Shown here piece by piece: positions 1 through 8,453 of a stretch of 64,000 nucleotides of DNA. Within the stretch, counting starts at the first letter, position 1. Each line of letters starts with the position of its first letter. A model generated the notes under the pieces. That model was not told the DNA's origin, did not search any database, and worked only from the letters and a program-made list of their open reading frames with translations. Position numbers and translations under genes: made by a program. The stretch is from Haloterrigena sp. KLK7 (GTDB taxonomy: Archaea > Halobacteriota > Halobacteria > Halobacteriales > Natrialbaceae), in contig NZ_CP149787.1 of the NCBI RefSeq assembly GCF_037914945.1, positions 2,604,001 to 2,668,000 on the forward strand, written 5' to 3'.

Positions 1-3000
1 CAGATTCAGGCCGCCGCGTTCGGCGCCGGCGAGGGGTCGGTGCTCCAGCAGCAGGTCGTCGATATCACGCAGGTCCAGCGGCTGGCGTCCGGCGGTGCCA
101 GCGGCGCGCTGAGCCAGTATCAGTCGGCGACCGTCGAGCAGATCCAGATCGCCGCCAGCGGCGCCACGCAGGAGACGGCCCGCGTCGTCCAGTACCAGCG
201 GATCAGCGTCACGCAACTGCAGGTCCTGACCCAGGAGACCGCGTCCGACGCCACCGCGTACGCGGTCCAGCAGGAGATCGACGATATCACCGAAATCAGG
301 CAGTACGTCGAGGACGCGGCCGAGGATCGCGCCGACGAGATCGACGAACTCGAGGGAACGGCGTCGATTACGTTCGCCGACCGGGAAGGCGACGGCGAGA
401 CGGTCGCCGTCGACGAGGTCGACCTCTCGGAGGGCGGCTTTGTCGCGATCTACGCGGCCGACGCCGTCGCCGATCCGGGCGCCGTTCTCGGGACCTCGAG
501 CGCCCTCGAGGCCGGGACCCACTCCGACGTCGAGATCGACCTCGAGGAGCCGATCGAGGAGGACCAGCCCCTCACCGCAGTGGTCCACCACGATACGAAC
601 GACGACGGAACGTTCGAGTACGGCGATACCGACGGGGCGGAGGACGTCCCGTACGTCACCGACGCCGGCGTGCCGGTGCTCGATACGGCGTTCGTCTCGG
701 TCGGCGACGAAGTACAGGGACCGCAGGAACCGGCCGAGCCGAACGCGACGCTCTCAGTGAGCGATCAGACCGGCGACGGCGAGACCCTGACCGTCGACGA
801 AGCGAGCGCGACCGTCGACTACACCGTAACGGCGACGGCCAATGAGTCGACGGCCGAGAGCCAGTCCTTCGAGGCCAACGAGACGGTGACGGACCTCGAA
901 CTCGACCTCGAGCCGCCGCTCGAGGCAAATGCGACGGTCGACGTGGCCGTCATCGACGAGAACGGGACACCTCTCGAGAACGAGACGGTCGAGTACGCGG
1001 TCGACGGGGCGGGCGACGATGTCGCCGACAACGCTGACGAGGCCGAGGGAATGCTCGCGGTCACGGACTACGAAATCGACGTCGGCGAGGGTAACGCCGG
1101 AGACGAATACGTCACGATACAGAATAACGGCGACATCGCGATCGATCTCTCCGGCTGGACCATGCAGGATCGCTTCGAAGACGGCGTCGTCGATTCGCTC
1201 GGCTGGGAGCCATTGACGTTCCCGGATGGCTTCGTCCTCGAGCCCGGTGAGGAAGTAACGATCGTAACAGGTCCAGGCAACGACACCGCTGATACGCTCT
1301 ACTGGGGCCACGAGTCGCCAGTCTGGAATACCTCCAGCGACGAGGTCATCGTTCTCGACGAAGACGAAGATGTCGCCCTGCAGGAACAGATCGAAGCCGA
1401 CCAGCCGAACGAATCGGCGGCCACGCTCAACGTGTCGGATCAGACGGGCGACGGCGAGACGCTCGTCGTCGACGAGGCGAACGCGACCGTCGACTACCGG
1501 GTCACCGCGACCGACGAGAACGGCACGCAACGCGGGGAGAGCGATCTCTTCGAGGCCAACGAGACCGCCGAACTCGAGTCGCTCGACCTCGAGCCGCCGC
1601 TCTCCGAGAACGCGACGCTCGAGGTCGCCGTCACTGACGAGAACGACACGGCACTGGCGAACGAATCCGTCGAGTACACGGTCGACGGCGATCCGGCGAC
1701 GTTCGAGGCGACGTTCCCCAGTTGTTCGCAGGCCGAGGTGACCGGTTCCTTCGAGGAGGGCGACACGATCATCGTCGGGACCGCGTTCTACGAGAGCGGC
1801 GGCTTCGGCAACTCGATGGGCGAGTACGCCGTCACCGTCGGCGAGGACGTCCCGGCGCCGTTCGAGGGGACGCTCACCTACGAGACCGGTGACGACTTCA
1901 CCGTCGCCGAGACGGCCGACGGCGCGACCGTCACGGTCCCCGAGGGCGATACGGGCGCCGTGATCACCGGCTTCGCGTCGCCCGACGCGACGCCGGGATC
2001 GATCGACCACCCGAACCCCAATGCGAGCGAGTGCCTCGAGGAGATCCGACCCGAACGGCCGAACGTCAGCGTCGCGGAGACGACGCCGACCGCGGACGGC
2101 ATCGCGGTCACCTTCGCGTACGAGAACCCGAACAACGAATCGCTGGTGGTCGGCAGCGAGTTCGTCGAGGGGACGACCGCCGACGAGCCGCCGTCGGAAC
2201 TCGAGCCCGGCAACGACTCGTTCACCGTCGACTGGACTCCCGAAAACGACAGCGAACGACTCGTCTGGGAGGTCGACATGAGCAACTACGACTACGAGGA
2301 GCCGCTGACTGCCGAAACGCCGCCGGCAGGCGAGATCGATTCGACCGAACCCGCCGCGTTCAACGTCTCGATCACGGAGGCGAACGGTTCGGTCGAAGCG
2401 GGCGAGCCCCTCGAGGTCGACGCCGCGATCGAGAACACCGGCGGAGAGAACGGCACGCAGGACGTTCAACTGGCGATCGACGGCTCGGTCGTCAACGAGA
2501 CGCCCGTCTCGCTCGAGCCCGGCGCGTCGGAATCGGTCACGTTGACGGCCGACACGACCGACCTCGAGCCCGGCGACTACCCGGTCACGGTCTCGAGCGA
2601 GAACGAGACCGCTGAGACGACCGTGACGATCGAGGAAGCCGAGCCCGCGGAGACGCCGACCGGCACGGAGTCGACGACCGACGGACCAGCGGACGCGGAA
2701 CCGACTGAGGAGGGGCCGTCGGAAGCGGAGCCAGCCGAGGAGGAACCAGCTGAGGAGGCGCCGACGGAAGCACCTGCCGAACCGTCAACGGAGGAACCGA
2801 CCACGTCTGAAGACAACGTCTCGTCGGAATCGACGGATTCGGCCTCGACGACGAACGGTTCCGAGTCCGACCCGCTGGCACCCGAGACGTCGCCGGAAAC
2901 GGACACAGCGGCGGAGGAATCATCGACAGAATCCGAACCGGAAGCGCCGACGGAACCGGAGACGACCGAATCGCCCGCCGGAGCGGACGAGCCGTCCGTC

Positions 3001-3057
3001 TCCGATGAATCCGGTTCGGGAGCCGACGCGAACGACTCCGCGGTCGCTACGGAGTAA
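1..3057 (+). CDS. Large secreted surface protein with lamin-tail domain, 5' truncated by window edge
   Basis: The reading frame is open from base 1, so the true start lies outside the window; a GTG at 40 is only the first start-like codon visible. Bases 1-350 encode a Gln/Ala/Ser-rich helical stretch. A beta domain resembling haloarchaeal DUF7282 follows (about 355-715), then two copies of a beta module (742-1008 and 1417-1689) separated by a lamin-tail-like domain (about 1050-1380, with the typical 'L.GW.M' core). A further beta region, a CARDB-like adhesion module (about 2350-2630) and a Glu/Pro/Thr/Ser-rich tail end the protein. No C-terminal membrane helix or PGF-CTERM-like signal is visible, so how it stays at the surface is unclear. 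Probably exported; the signal peptide cannot be seen. Role in adhesion or envelope is inferred from domain types only. Confidence 0.8.
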   Translation, partial: QIQAAAFGAGEGSVLQQQVVDITQVQRLASGGASGALSQYQSATVEQIQIAASGATQETARVVQYQRISVTQLQVLTQETASDATAYAVQQEIDDITEIRQYVEDAAEDRADEIDELEGTASITFADREGDGETVAVDEVDLSEGGFVAIYAADAVADPGAVLGTSSALEAGTHSDVEIDLEEPIEEDQPLTAVVHHDTNDDGTFEYGDTDGAEDVPYVTDAGVPVLDTAFVSVGDEVQGPQEPAEPNATLSVSDQTGDGETLTVDEASATVDYTVTATANESTAESQSFEANETVTDLELDLEPPLEANATVDVAVIDENGTPLENETVEYAVDGAGDDVADNADEAEGMLAVTDYEIDVGEGNAGDEYVTIQNNGDIAIDLSGWTMQDRFEDGVVDSLGWEPLTFPDGFVLEPGEEVTIVTGPGNDTADTLYWGHESPVWNTSSDEVIVLDEDEDVALQEQIEADQPNESAATLNVSDQTGDGETLVVDEANATVDYRVTATDENGTQRGESDLFEANETAELESLDLEPPLSENATLEVAVTDENDTALANESVEYTVDGDPATFEATFPSCSQAEVTGSFEEGDTIIVGTAFYESGGFGNSMGEYAVTVGEDVPAPFEGTLTYETGDDFTVAETADGATVTVPEGDTGAVITGFASPDATPGSIDHPNPNASECLEEIRPERPNVSVAETTPTADGIAVTFAYENPNNESLVVGSEFVEGTTADEPPSELEPGNDSFTVDWTPENDSERLVWEVDMSNYDYEEPLTAETPPAGEIDSTEPAAFNVSITEANGSVEAGEPLEVDAAIENTGGENGTQDVQLAIDGSVVNETPVSLEPGASESVTLTADTTDLEPGDYPVTVSSENETAETTVTIEEAEPAETPTGTESTTDGPADAEPTEEGPSEAEPAEEEPAEEAPTEAPAEPSTEEPTTSEDNVSSESTDSASTTNGSESDPLAPETSPETDTAAEESSTESEPEAPTEPETTESPAGADEPSVSDESGSGADANDSAVATE
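742..1008 (+). repeat. Intragenic beta-module repeat, copy 1
   Basis: First of two protein-level repeats inside the large surface protein. Shared features are the string 'SDQTGDGETL', a following 'VDEA.ATVDY.VTAT' strand and 'LEPPL'. The second copy lies 675 bases downstream at 1417-1689. Confidence 0.8.
1417..1689 (+). repeat. Intragenic beta-module repeat, copy 2
   Basis: Second copy of the module at 742-1008, in the same frame, with a small indel of about two codons near the end. It suggests module duplication around the lamin-tail domain. Confidence 0.8.
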
Positions 3058-3160
3058 CGACGGCAGGACGGAAGCGGAGCGCTACCGATGCGTTCGTCGT
3101 CTTCGAAAAACACCTCGAGTCGATCGCGATCGATCGGCGACTCGAGCGCAGTGGTCGCGG

Positions 3161-3451
3161 TTAGTGCTGGTGGCCGGTCGCTTCGCCGTAGGTCACGCCG
3201 AAGCGCTCCTCGAACAGGTCCATGATGCGGGCTTCCTGGGCCTCGAGTTCCTCGTCCGCCTCCTCGCCGTGGTGGACGATGTGGTGTGCGCGGCTGGCGA
3301 AGGACAGCAGGGTGACGTCGCCGACCGTCTCGGCGTCGGTCTGGTCGCCTTCCGCGACGAGGTCGAGGAGTCCGCTGGGGACCGTGACTTCGTCTGTCGT
3401 GCCGTCGTCGGCGCTGATCTCGAAGGTCGTCGTGTCGACTTCCTCGGTCAT
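3161..3451 (-). CDS. Conserved haloarchaeal hypothetical protein, 96 aa
   Basis: Small acidic protein starting 'MTEEVDTTTFE'. This ATG (3451) was chosen over an upstream in-frame ATG because the codons before it look non-coding and a T-rich TATA-like stretch (TTTAGG on the minus strand) sits just upstream. It has a beta-rich first half, then a His-rich segment 'RAHHIVHHGEE' and an amphipathic helix. It looks like a family kept across haloarchaea, but I cannot assign a function. It is convergent with the surface protein gene. Confidence 0.75.
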   Translation of the reverse strand: MTEEVDTTTFEISADDGTTDEVTVPSGLLDLVAEGDQTDAETVGDVTLLSFASRAHHIVHHGEEADEELEAQEARIMDLFEERFGVTYGEATGHQH

Positions 3452-3575
3452 ACCCCTACCGTAGTGAACTGTCCCTAAAGATGCTGTGGCTTGTATCGCA
3501 GCGGGACGGGGCCTCATGCTCCGGGTCCCTCCCTACCCCGTGGCGTTTTTGCTGATCGCCGTCGAAGCGTCTCGT

Positions 3576-3719
3576 ATGCCATCCGTCGAACTCGAGGAGG
3601 AGACGATCGAGCGACTGGATGCCCTGCGCGTCGACGACGAGTCCTACGACGAGCTCGTGAACGAACTCATCAACATCTACGAGACGAGCGAGTACACGCT
3701 CTTTCACGCCGGCGACTGA
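3576..3719 (+). CDS. Small VapB/CopG-like protein, 47 aa
   Basis: The frame 'MPSVELEEETIERLDALR' followed by 'DESYDELVNELI' is typical of short ribbon-helix-helix or VapB-type antitoxin-like proteins kept in haloarchaea (DUF7557-like). Start chosen at 3576 because upstream residues are non-conserved and a run of T lies about 28 bases before it. No toxin gene is adjacent, so an active toxin-antitoxin pair is not supported. It is probably a DNA-binding or regulatory peptide. Confidence 0.7.
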   Translation: MPSVELEEETIERLDALRVDDESYDELVNELINIYETSEYTLFHAGD

Positions 3720-3757
3720 TCGGGCCGCGACCGGCGCTCGATCCGATCGTCCCGCCG

Positions 3758-4228
3758 CTACTCGTCCGCGGCGGCCTTCCGAACCGACTGCCACCGTCCC
3801 TCGGACTCGAGGTGGGACTGGAGTTCCTCGGCGTACTCCTGGGCGAGCCGCTCGGCCGCGCGTCGCTTTTCGGCGTGGTCGTCACCGCCGTCGTCGCCCA
3901 GCCCGAGGGCGCCCATGATCGAGTCGAAGACGCCGCCGCTCGAGGAGCCGTCCTGATTGCCCGCGCCCGGACCCGGACCGCCCATTGCGCCCATGCCGCC
4001 GCTGGGAACGTTCTCGAGTTCGGGGATGACCTGCTCGACCTGCTCGGTATCGGCGACGAGCCGCGCGCTGTCGGGATCGTCGGGGTCTTCGATCTCGAAC
4101 TCCGTGGCGGTCATGATCAGGCTCCACTGCTGGTTGGAAAACTGCGAGTCCGCGATCCGCGAGGAGAACTGCTGATCGACGGTCATGCGGGCACCGACGA
4201 TCCGGTCCGTCCACGGTGAGTCGCTCAT
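3758..4228 (-). CDS. DUF5799-like haloarchaeal protein, 156 aa
   Basis: Starts 'MSDSPWTDRIVGARMTVDQQF' minus its last residues as in other haloarchaeal members. The N-terminal two thirds ('FSNQQWSLIMTATEFEIE') look like a compact fold, followed by a Gly/Met/Pro-rich low-complexity linker and a charged C-terminal helix (about residues 105-156). Longer upstream starts were rejected because their codons are not typical. Function unknown; family assignment is from memory of the N-terminal motif. Confidence 0.7.
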   Translation of the reverse strand: MSDSPWTDRIVGARMTVDQQFSSRIADSQFSNQQWSLIMTATEFEIEDPDDPDSARLVADTEQVEQVIPELENVPSGGMGAMGGPGPGAGNQDGSSSGGVFDSIMGALGLGDDGGDDHAEKRRAAERLAQEYAEELQSHLESEGRWQSVRKAAADE

Positions 4229-4426
4229 GGCTCTCGCTTGGGACGGCGGCTGTATCAGCGTTTTCATCGGGTTCGCGCTCGGGTCACCGGGAGACCTCGG
4301 ACGACACCGTTCGTCGCCTGCGTCGTCCGTGGTCCCGCTCACGGCGAGCATCCGCTACGACGAGCGTCCAGTACGGAGATAGAACTATGGCGTGCGGGCG
4401 GCCACGTCAGGTGAAGAGCACGTAGC

Positions 4427-4600
4427 ATGGATCAGCTCACAGCACACCGTCTCAAGTTGGCGGTCGGGATCGCGATCCTCGCCGGCGGATTGCTCTGGAT
4501 TGCGGTCGACGGACGAACGACGAGGAACACCTTCGTGGTCATCTGCGGTATAGGAACGCTCGTCGAGGAGCAGTACCGGTGGAGCAAAGCTGGCTCGTAG
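4427..4600 (+). CDS. Small membrane protein, 57 aa
   Basis: A short ATG frame reads 'MDQLTAHRLKLAVG' then a hydrophobic helix (about residues 11-27), a basic turn 'DGRTTRN' and a second hydrophobic stretch (about 34-46), ending '...RWSKAGS'. Two short membrane helices joined by a positively charged loop are plausible. It lies between convergent conserved genes and has haloarchaeal codon use. No known family recognised. Confidence 0.5.
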   Translation: MDQLTAHRLKLAVGIAILAGGLLWIAVDGRTTRNTFVVICGIGTLVEEQYRWSKAGS

Positions 4601-4638
4601 CTGACTCTCGGGACGGACGGTCCTCGAGTCCGACCCGC

Positions 4639-5139
4639 TCAGTCGAGTCGCTCGGCCGTTTCGGCGTACCGCCGCGAGAGTTCGACGTATCGGTCGGCCG
4701 TCGCCTCGAGGTGGGGGTCGTCGATCTCGGTCTTCGGCTCGGCGGGCGCGCCGGCGACGAGCGTCGAGGGCGGAATCTCGGTCCCCTCGGTGACGACGCT
4801 GCCGGCCGCGACGACGGCGCCCTCGCCGACGCGGGCGCCGTCGAGGACGGTCGCGTTCATCCCGACCAGGGCGCGCTCGGCGACGGTCGCGTCGTGGACG
4901 ATCGCGCTGTGACCGACCGTCGAGTAGGGCTCGAGTGCGGCGTCCTCGTGGAGCACGGCGTTGTCCTGGACGTTGGCGCCCTCGCCGACGACGATCCGTC
5001 CGTGATCGCCCCGCAGCGTCGTGTTCGGCCAGACGCTCGCCTCCGCCTCGACGACGACGTCGCCGATGACGACCGCGGCCTCGTCGACGTACGCCGAGTC
5101 GGCGACCCGCGGTTCCGTTCCGTCGAACGATCGTAACAT
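4639..5139 (-). CDS. Gamma-carbonic anhydrase-like hexapeptide-repeat protein
   Basis: Left-handed beta-helix protein with hexapeptide turns, for example 'AVVIGDVVVEAEASVWPNTTLRGD' in part, and the family signature 'NVQDNAVLHED'. It belongs to the YrdA/PaaY/gamma-CA group. Of the zinc-binding His positions, 'LHED' and 'GHSAIVH' are visible. The family normally begins with 'M..SFDG..P.V', which matches ATG 5139; an in-frame ATG at 5178 would add 13 residues. The C-terminal tail is helical, as usual. Activity could be carbonic anhydrase or acyltransferase-like; not decided by sequence. Confidence 0.82.
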   Translation of the reverse strand: MLRSFDGTEPRVADSAYVDEAAVVIGDVVVEAEASVWPNTTLRGDHGRIVVGEGANVQDNAVLHEDAALEPYSTVGHSAIVHDATVAERALVGMNATVLDGARVGEGAVVAAGSVVTEGTEIPPSTLVAGAPAEPKTEIDDPHLEATADRYVELSRRYAETAERLD

Positions 5140-5369
5140 GCTCGCGTCTGCTTCGAGCAGCGCCTTGAACCTACTCATCGGCGGGGAGACCGTATCGCGG
5201 CCCGCTCGTCAGGGGCGGACGAAGTACGATCACGACGTTCGGAACGTTCAGTCCCAACGTATTTTGGCGTCACTGCTATTTACAACTCGGATGAAGAGGT
5301 AACTGCAGCGGCATTCACTCCCGATCGAAGGCACCCCGCTGCTGTGTCATCCCACACATCCCGAACCAC

Positions 5370-5389
5370 CAGTGGGGGTTTTCACCCCC
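5370..5389. other. Short G/C-arm hairpin in intergenic region
   Basis: The segment contains GGGGGT, a TTTC spacer and ACCCCC, a 6-bp stem, in the otherwise gene-free 5179-5446 stretch. It might be a terminator-like or protein-binding site. No orc1/cdc6 gene is nearby, so an origin is not supported. Confidence 0.35.
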
Positions 5390-5446
5390 GACACCTGCCT
5401 TCGTTCCATCTCTCCGACCACACTCACCCGAGAGCGCCGCGCTCGA

Positions 5447-5788
5447 CTACTCGTCTGAGAGGCGCTCGGAGAGTCGATCGAATCGATCCTGCGCCTCGTT
5501 CCGTCGGTCCCGCTCGAGCGACGGGCGATAGCTCACCGACTCGAGGTCATCGCCTGCCTCGAAGCGGTCGTCGTCCGCCTCGAGACTGTTATCGTCGTCC
5601 GCCTCGAGACTGCCGTCGTCGTCCGCGAGTTCGACGTCGAAGACGGCGCCCTCGTGCCGGCCGTCCTCGGGGAGTCGCCCGACGTCGAGGACGCGCTCGT
5701 CGACCACCGTTCCGTCGTCCTCGAGCAGGAGCACGGCCGTCTCGCCGTCGACGATGCGGTCGAGGACCGCGGTGTAGTGCTCGGTCAT
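5447..5788 (-). CDS. DUF3006 domain protein, 113 aa
   Basis: The first 45 residues carry the DUF3006 pattern ('AVLDRIVDGETAVLLLEDDG', then 'LDVGRLPEDG.HEGAVF'), a small beta barrel. The C-terminal half is a charged, repetitive linker with 'SLEADDD' repeats and a helix. The ATG overlaps the stop of the upstream metallo-beta-lactamase gene by four bases (ATGA), so the two are co-transcribed and probably translationally coupled. DUF3006 proteins are known next to ComEC-like hydrolases in bacteria and archaea; the role is unknown. Confidence 0.8.
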   Translation of the reverse strand: MTEHYTAVLDRIVDGETAVLLLEDDGTVVDERVLDVGRLPEDGRHEGAVFDVELADDDGSLEADDDNSLEADDDRFEAGDDLESVSYRPSLERDRRNEAQDRFDRLSERLSDE

Positions 5789-6918
5789 CGCGCGGGGATA
5801 CGCGGCGCGGCACTATCAACCACCGGTGCGGGCGGGTGTCCGAGCGACGCGTGCGGCTGGATCGATACCGGCTGCTCGGGCGACGACGATCGCTCGGACG
5901 GCGACGGCTGCCCGGGCGCCGCTTCCGACAGCGATTCGGCGTCCGACGTCGACTGAGCCCCCTTCTTTCGCTCGAGCAGCGCCGCCGGATCGGTCGGCCC
6001 CTCGGTCTCGGTCGTCACCGCGACGTCTTCGCCGTCGGTCTCGAGGACGACGTCGCCGTGGACGCCGGTCCAGTAGGTCTCGACGTCGCGGTCGGTGAGG
6101 GCCGCGAGCACCTCGTCGTGGGGATGGCCGTACTGGGAGTCGAGCGCGCTCGAGATCACCGCGATCTCGGGGTCGACGGCGTCGAGGAACGGCTCGCTCG
6201 AGGAGGTCGAGGAACCGTGATGACCGGCCTGATAGGCGTCGGCCGCGAGGGCGTCGCCGCGCTCGTCGACCAGTCGCCGCTCGGTCCCGTCCTCGATGTC
6301 ACCTGTCGTCAGATACGAGAACTCCCCGTACTCGACGCTGAGAACGGTGCTGTAGGCGTCGATGTTGCCCTCGTCGTCGTCGGGCGGGTTCAGCACGGTC
6401 GCGTCGACCGACTCGTCCTCGAGGGGCAACCGATCGCCCGCGGCGACCTCGAAGAGCCTGACGTCGTGGTCCTCGATCGCGTCGAGGTAGCGCTCGTACG
6501 TGGCGCTCGTGGACGCGACGCCGGGATCGTAGACCGCGCCGACGCCCTCGCCGCGCTCCTCGAAGTGCTCGATGACGGCCGCGTGACCGCCGACGTGGTC
6601 GGCGTGGCCGTGGGTCGTGACGAGGTGGTCGATCCGGTCGATGCCCTCGTCCTCGAGGTGCTCGATGACGCCCCGTCCGTCGGCCTGCCAGGTGCCCGTA
6701 TCGATCAGCACCGTCTCGCCGGCGGGCGTGACCAGCAGCGTCGAGTCGCCCTGTCCCACGTCGATGTGGTGGATCTCGAGGTCGCCGTCGACGTCGTCGG
6801 TGTCATCGCCGTCGCCGGGGTCCTCGGATCCGTCGCTCGGAACGAACCCGACGAGACACCCCGACAGAACGAGTAGTCCGACGACTGACACGGCTACGAG
6901 ACCGCGGTGGCGTCGCAT
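5785..6918 (-). CDS. ComEC-like metallo-beta-lactamase lipoprotein, 377 aa
   Basis: The N-terminus has a signal peptide with lipobox 'VLSGC' (Cys about residue 21), so the mature protein is probably lipid-anchored outside the cell. The hydrolase domain starts with 'HHIDVGQGDS' and carries the metal motif 'THGHADHVGG', 'TTGDIE' and 'AGHHGS', as in the C-terminal domain of ComEC/Rec2. The last about 80 residues are Ser/Pro/Glu-rich and likely disordered. Start chosen at 6918 because it opens directly on the signal peptide; the frame extends much further upstream without coding character. Possible roles are extracellular nuclease or phosphodiesterase; DNA uptake is not shown. Confidence 0.85.
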   Translation of the reverse strand: MRRHRGLVAVSVVGLLVLSGCLVGFVPSDGSEDPGDGDDTDDVDGDLEIHHIDVGQGDSTLLVTPAGETVLIDTGTWQADGRGVIEHLEDEGIDRIDHLVTTHGHADHVGGHAAVIEHFEERGEGVGAVYDPGVASTSATYERYLDAIEDHDVRLFEVAAGDRLPLEDESVDATVLNPPDDDEGNIDAYSTVLSVEYGEFSYLTTGDIEDGTERRLVDERGDALAADAYQAGHHGSSTSSSEPFLDAVDPEIAVISSALDSQYGHPHDEVLAALTDRDVETYWTGVHGDVVLETDGEDVAVTTETEGPTDPAALLERKKGAQSTSDAESLSEAAPGQPSPSERSSSPEQPVSIQPHASLGHPPAPVVDSAAPRIPAR

Positions 6919-7127
6919 ACCCGCTCCGACGACCCCGCGGCGTATGGTGGTTCGGATCGTTCGGCCGCCGCTACTATCGCTCTCGGAAACGTATCGCGTA
7001 CACGAGGTGACACGCTGCGTCCCTCGAGCGGACGTCGTTTCGGATGTGAGTCGGAATCGACGTTCGAACGGTCGAACCGACAGAAGAATCGCGGATTCGA
7101 TATCGAGACTGCTCGTTTCGCGGCCCG

Positions 7128-7523
7128 TTAGACGGCGTCGCCCTCGAAACTCGTCTCCGCGTGGAGACTGTCCTTCAGCGCGTCGTGGACCTTGCAGAGC
7201 TCGAAGGCGCGCTCGATGACCTCCTCGCCGGTGTCCTCGTCGACGTCGCCCTCGACGCGGATGTCGAACTGGACCGACTCGAGTTTGTCGTCGTCGTTCA
7301 GATCGCCGGTGATGTCGATCTCGATCTTGCCGAGGTCGCCGGCGTCGCGCTGTTGCGCGCCGACGCGCAGCGCCGGTACGTAACAGGAGCCGTACGCGGC
7401 CAGCAGCGCCTCGAGCGTGTCCGGCGCGTCCTCGCCGTTGGCGTCGATCGTCGTTTCGAAGTCGCGGATCTCGTTCGTCGCACTGTATCCCTCCTCGGAG
7501 ACGGTGGTGACCTGCTTCGCCAT
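7128..7523 (-). CDS. OsmC family peroxiredoxin-like protein, 131 aa
   Basis: OsmC/Ohr fold with the two redox cysteines in the expected places: Cys47 in 'YGSCYVPALR' and Cys110 in 'ELCKVHDAL'. Such proteins reduce organic hydroperoxides using thiols. The start 'MAKQVTTVSEEGYSA' (7523) fits the family length; upstream in-frame codons are non-coding in character. It follows the metallo-beta-lactamase gene's promoter region and is transcribed alone. Confidence 0.88.
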   Translation of the reverse strand: MAKQVTTVSEEGYSATNEIRDFETTIDANGEDAPDTLEALLAAYGSCYVPALRVGAQQRDAGDLGKIEIDITGDLNDDDKLESVQFDIRVEGDVDEDTGEEVIERAFELCKVHDALKDSLHAETSFEGDAV

Positions 7524-7675
7524 AGCACTCGAGTCGTCCACGGGCGGTGCTGTAAACGTTTGGTGGTGCGATCGCCGGGACGGCGATCGCGAACCCGCGT
7601 TTCGAGCGCGGGCCGCCGATCGGACGGTCGCGTGGCGGTCGGGTCTCGGCACCCTGCGTTTGCAGCGCGATCCGA

Positions 7676-7680
7676 TTTAT
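7676..7680 (+). promoter_or_regulatory. TATA-like box
   Basis: TTTAT lies about 35 bases before an ATG at 7711 and about 95 bases before the DUF457-type gene. The position suggests that the transcript begins near the 22-codon reading frame. Confidence 0.45.
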
Positions 7681-7710
7681 CAGTTCCCGCGAAAGATTCG
7701 CGGACGAACG

Positions 7711-7779
7711 ATGGTCAGTTCCGATACGCGACCGGCGAACGAGCACGACGGTATCGTCCCTCCGAGTACCGATGGTTGA
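7711..7779 (+). other. Possible 22-codon upstream reading frame
   Basis: An ATG frame ('MVSSDTRPANEHDG...') of 22 codons ends with a TGA that overlaps the first codons of the membrane hydrolase gene (ATGGTTGA, 7772-7779). With the TATA-like box at the right distance, a leader peptide coupled to the downstream gene is possible. It may be chance. Confidence 0.3.
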
Positions 7780-8368
7780 CGTCACCGGTCACTTCGGCAT
7801 GGCGCTGCTGTTCGCCGCACCGGCGTGGATGCTCTGGGGCCGGCGAGGGGCGCTCGGATTCACGGCGTTTACGCTGGTGACGGCGATGCTCCCGGACGTC
7901 GATCTGGTCCTGCAGGGCTACCTCCCGATCACCCACCACGGCGTGACGCATACCCTGCTGTTCGTCGGGGTGACGAGCGCCCTCGTCGGGACGGTCGCCG
8001 CCCGGTATCTCACCGACTGGTTCAACGACTATCGCCGCATTCGGAGCACCCACATCACGGCCGAAACGGTGTTCGTCTTCGCGACGGCGGGACTGATCAC
8101 CGGCGGCGTCAGCCATCTGTTCGCGGACGTCCTCTCCGCGCCCGATATCGCGGCGCCGCTCTCGCCGTTCTGGCCGGTCTATTCGGAACCGGTGATCGTC
8201 GACGTGATTTACTACGACTCGCCGGTCTGGAACTTCGGACTGCTCGCCGTCGCCGTCGGCCTCCATCTGGTGCTGGCCCGATACGAACGCTATCCGCTCG
8301 AGACGCGCTACCGAATCGGCGGCCGCTCCGAGGGCGATACCCAATACGGCGCGAGCGGTAACGATTGA
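7772..8368 (+). CDS. DUF457/YdjM-type membrane-bound metal-dependent hydrolase, 198 aa
   Basis: The family hallmarks are 'MLPDVDLVLQG', 'HHGVTHTLLF' and 'GVSHLFADVL', giving conserved Asp and His residues at the ends of membrane helices. About five hydrophobic helices are visible. The YdjM/LexA-regulated family is annotated as inner-membrane metal-dependent hydrolase; the substrate is unknown. The start ATG 7772 directly precedes 'VDVTGHFGMAL', as in other haloarchaeal members. Confidence 0.85.
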   Translation: MVDVTGHFGMALLFAAPAWMLWGRRGALGFTAFTLVTAMLPDVDLVLQGYLPITHHGVTHTLLFVGVTSALVGTVAARYLTDWFNDYRRIRSTHITAETVFVFATAGLITGGVSHLFADVLSAPDIAAPLSPFWPVYSEPVIVDVIYYDSPVWNFGLLAVAVGLHLVLARYERYPLETRYRIGGRSEGDTQYGASGND

Positions 8369-8453
8369 AGGGCGCGGCACCGGTCACCGTCCCGAAAAGA
8401 TCGATTCGCGGTGATCGACGGTCTCGTCGCCGGCCGACGCGCCGGCACTCACC

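Noticed and set aside
3576-3719. Toxin-antitoxin system around the VapB-like small protein
   Set aside because: No PIN-domain or other toxin gene is adjacent.
5370-5389. G/C-arm hairpin as a replication-origin box
   Set aside because: No orc1/cdc6 gene and no array of such boxes nearby.
7128-7785. Upstream extension of the metallo-beta-lactamase frame to 7785
   Set aside because: It overlaps the OsmC gene and its promoter; the signal peptide clearly starts at 6918.
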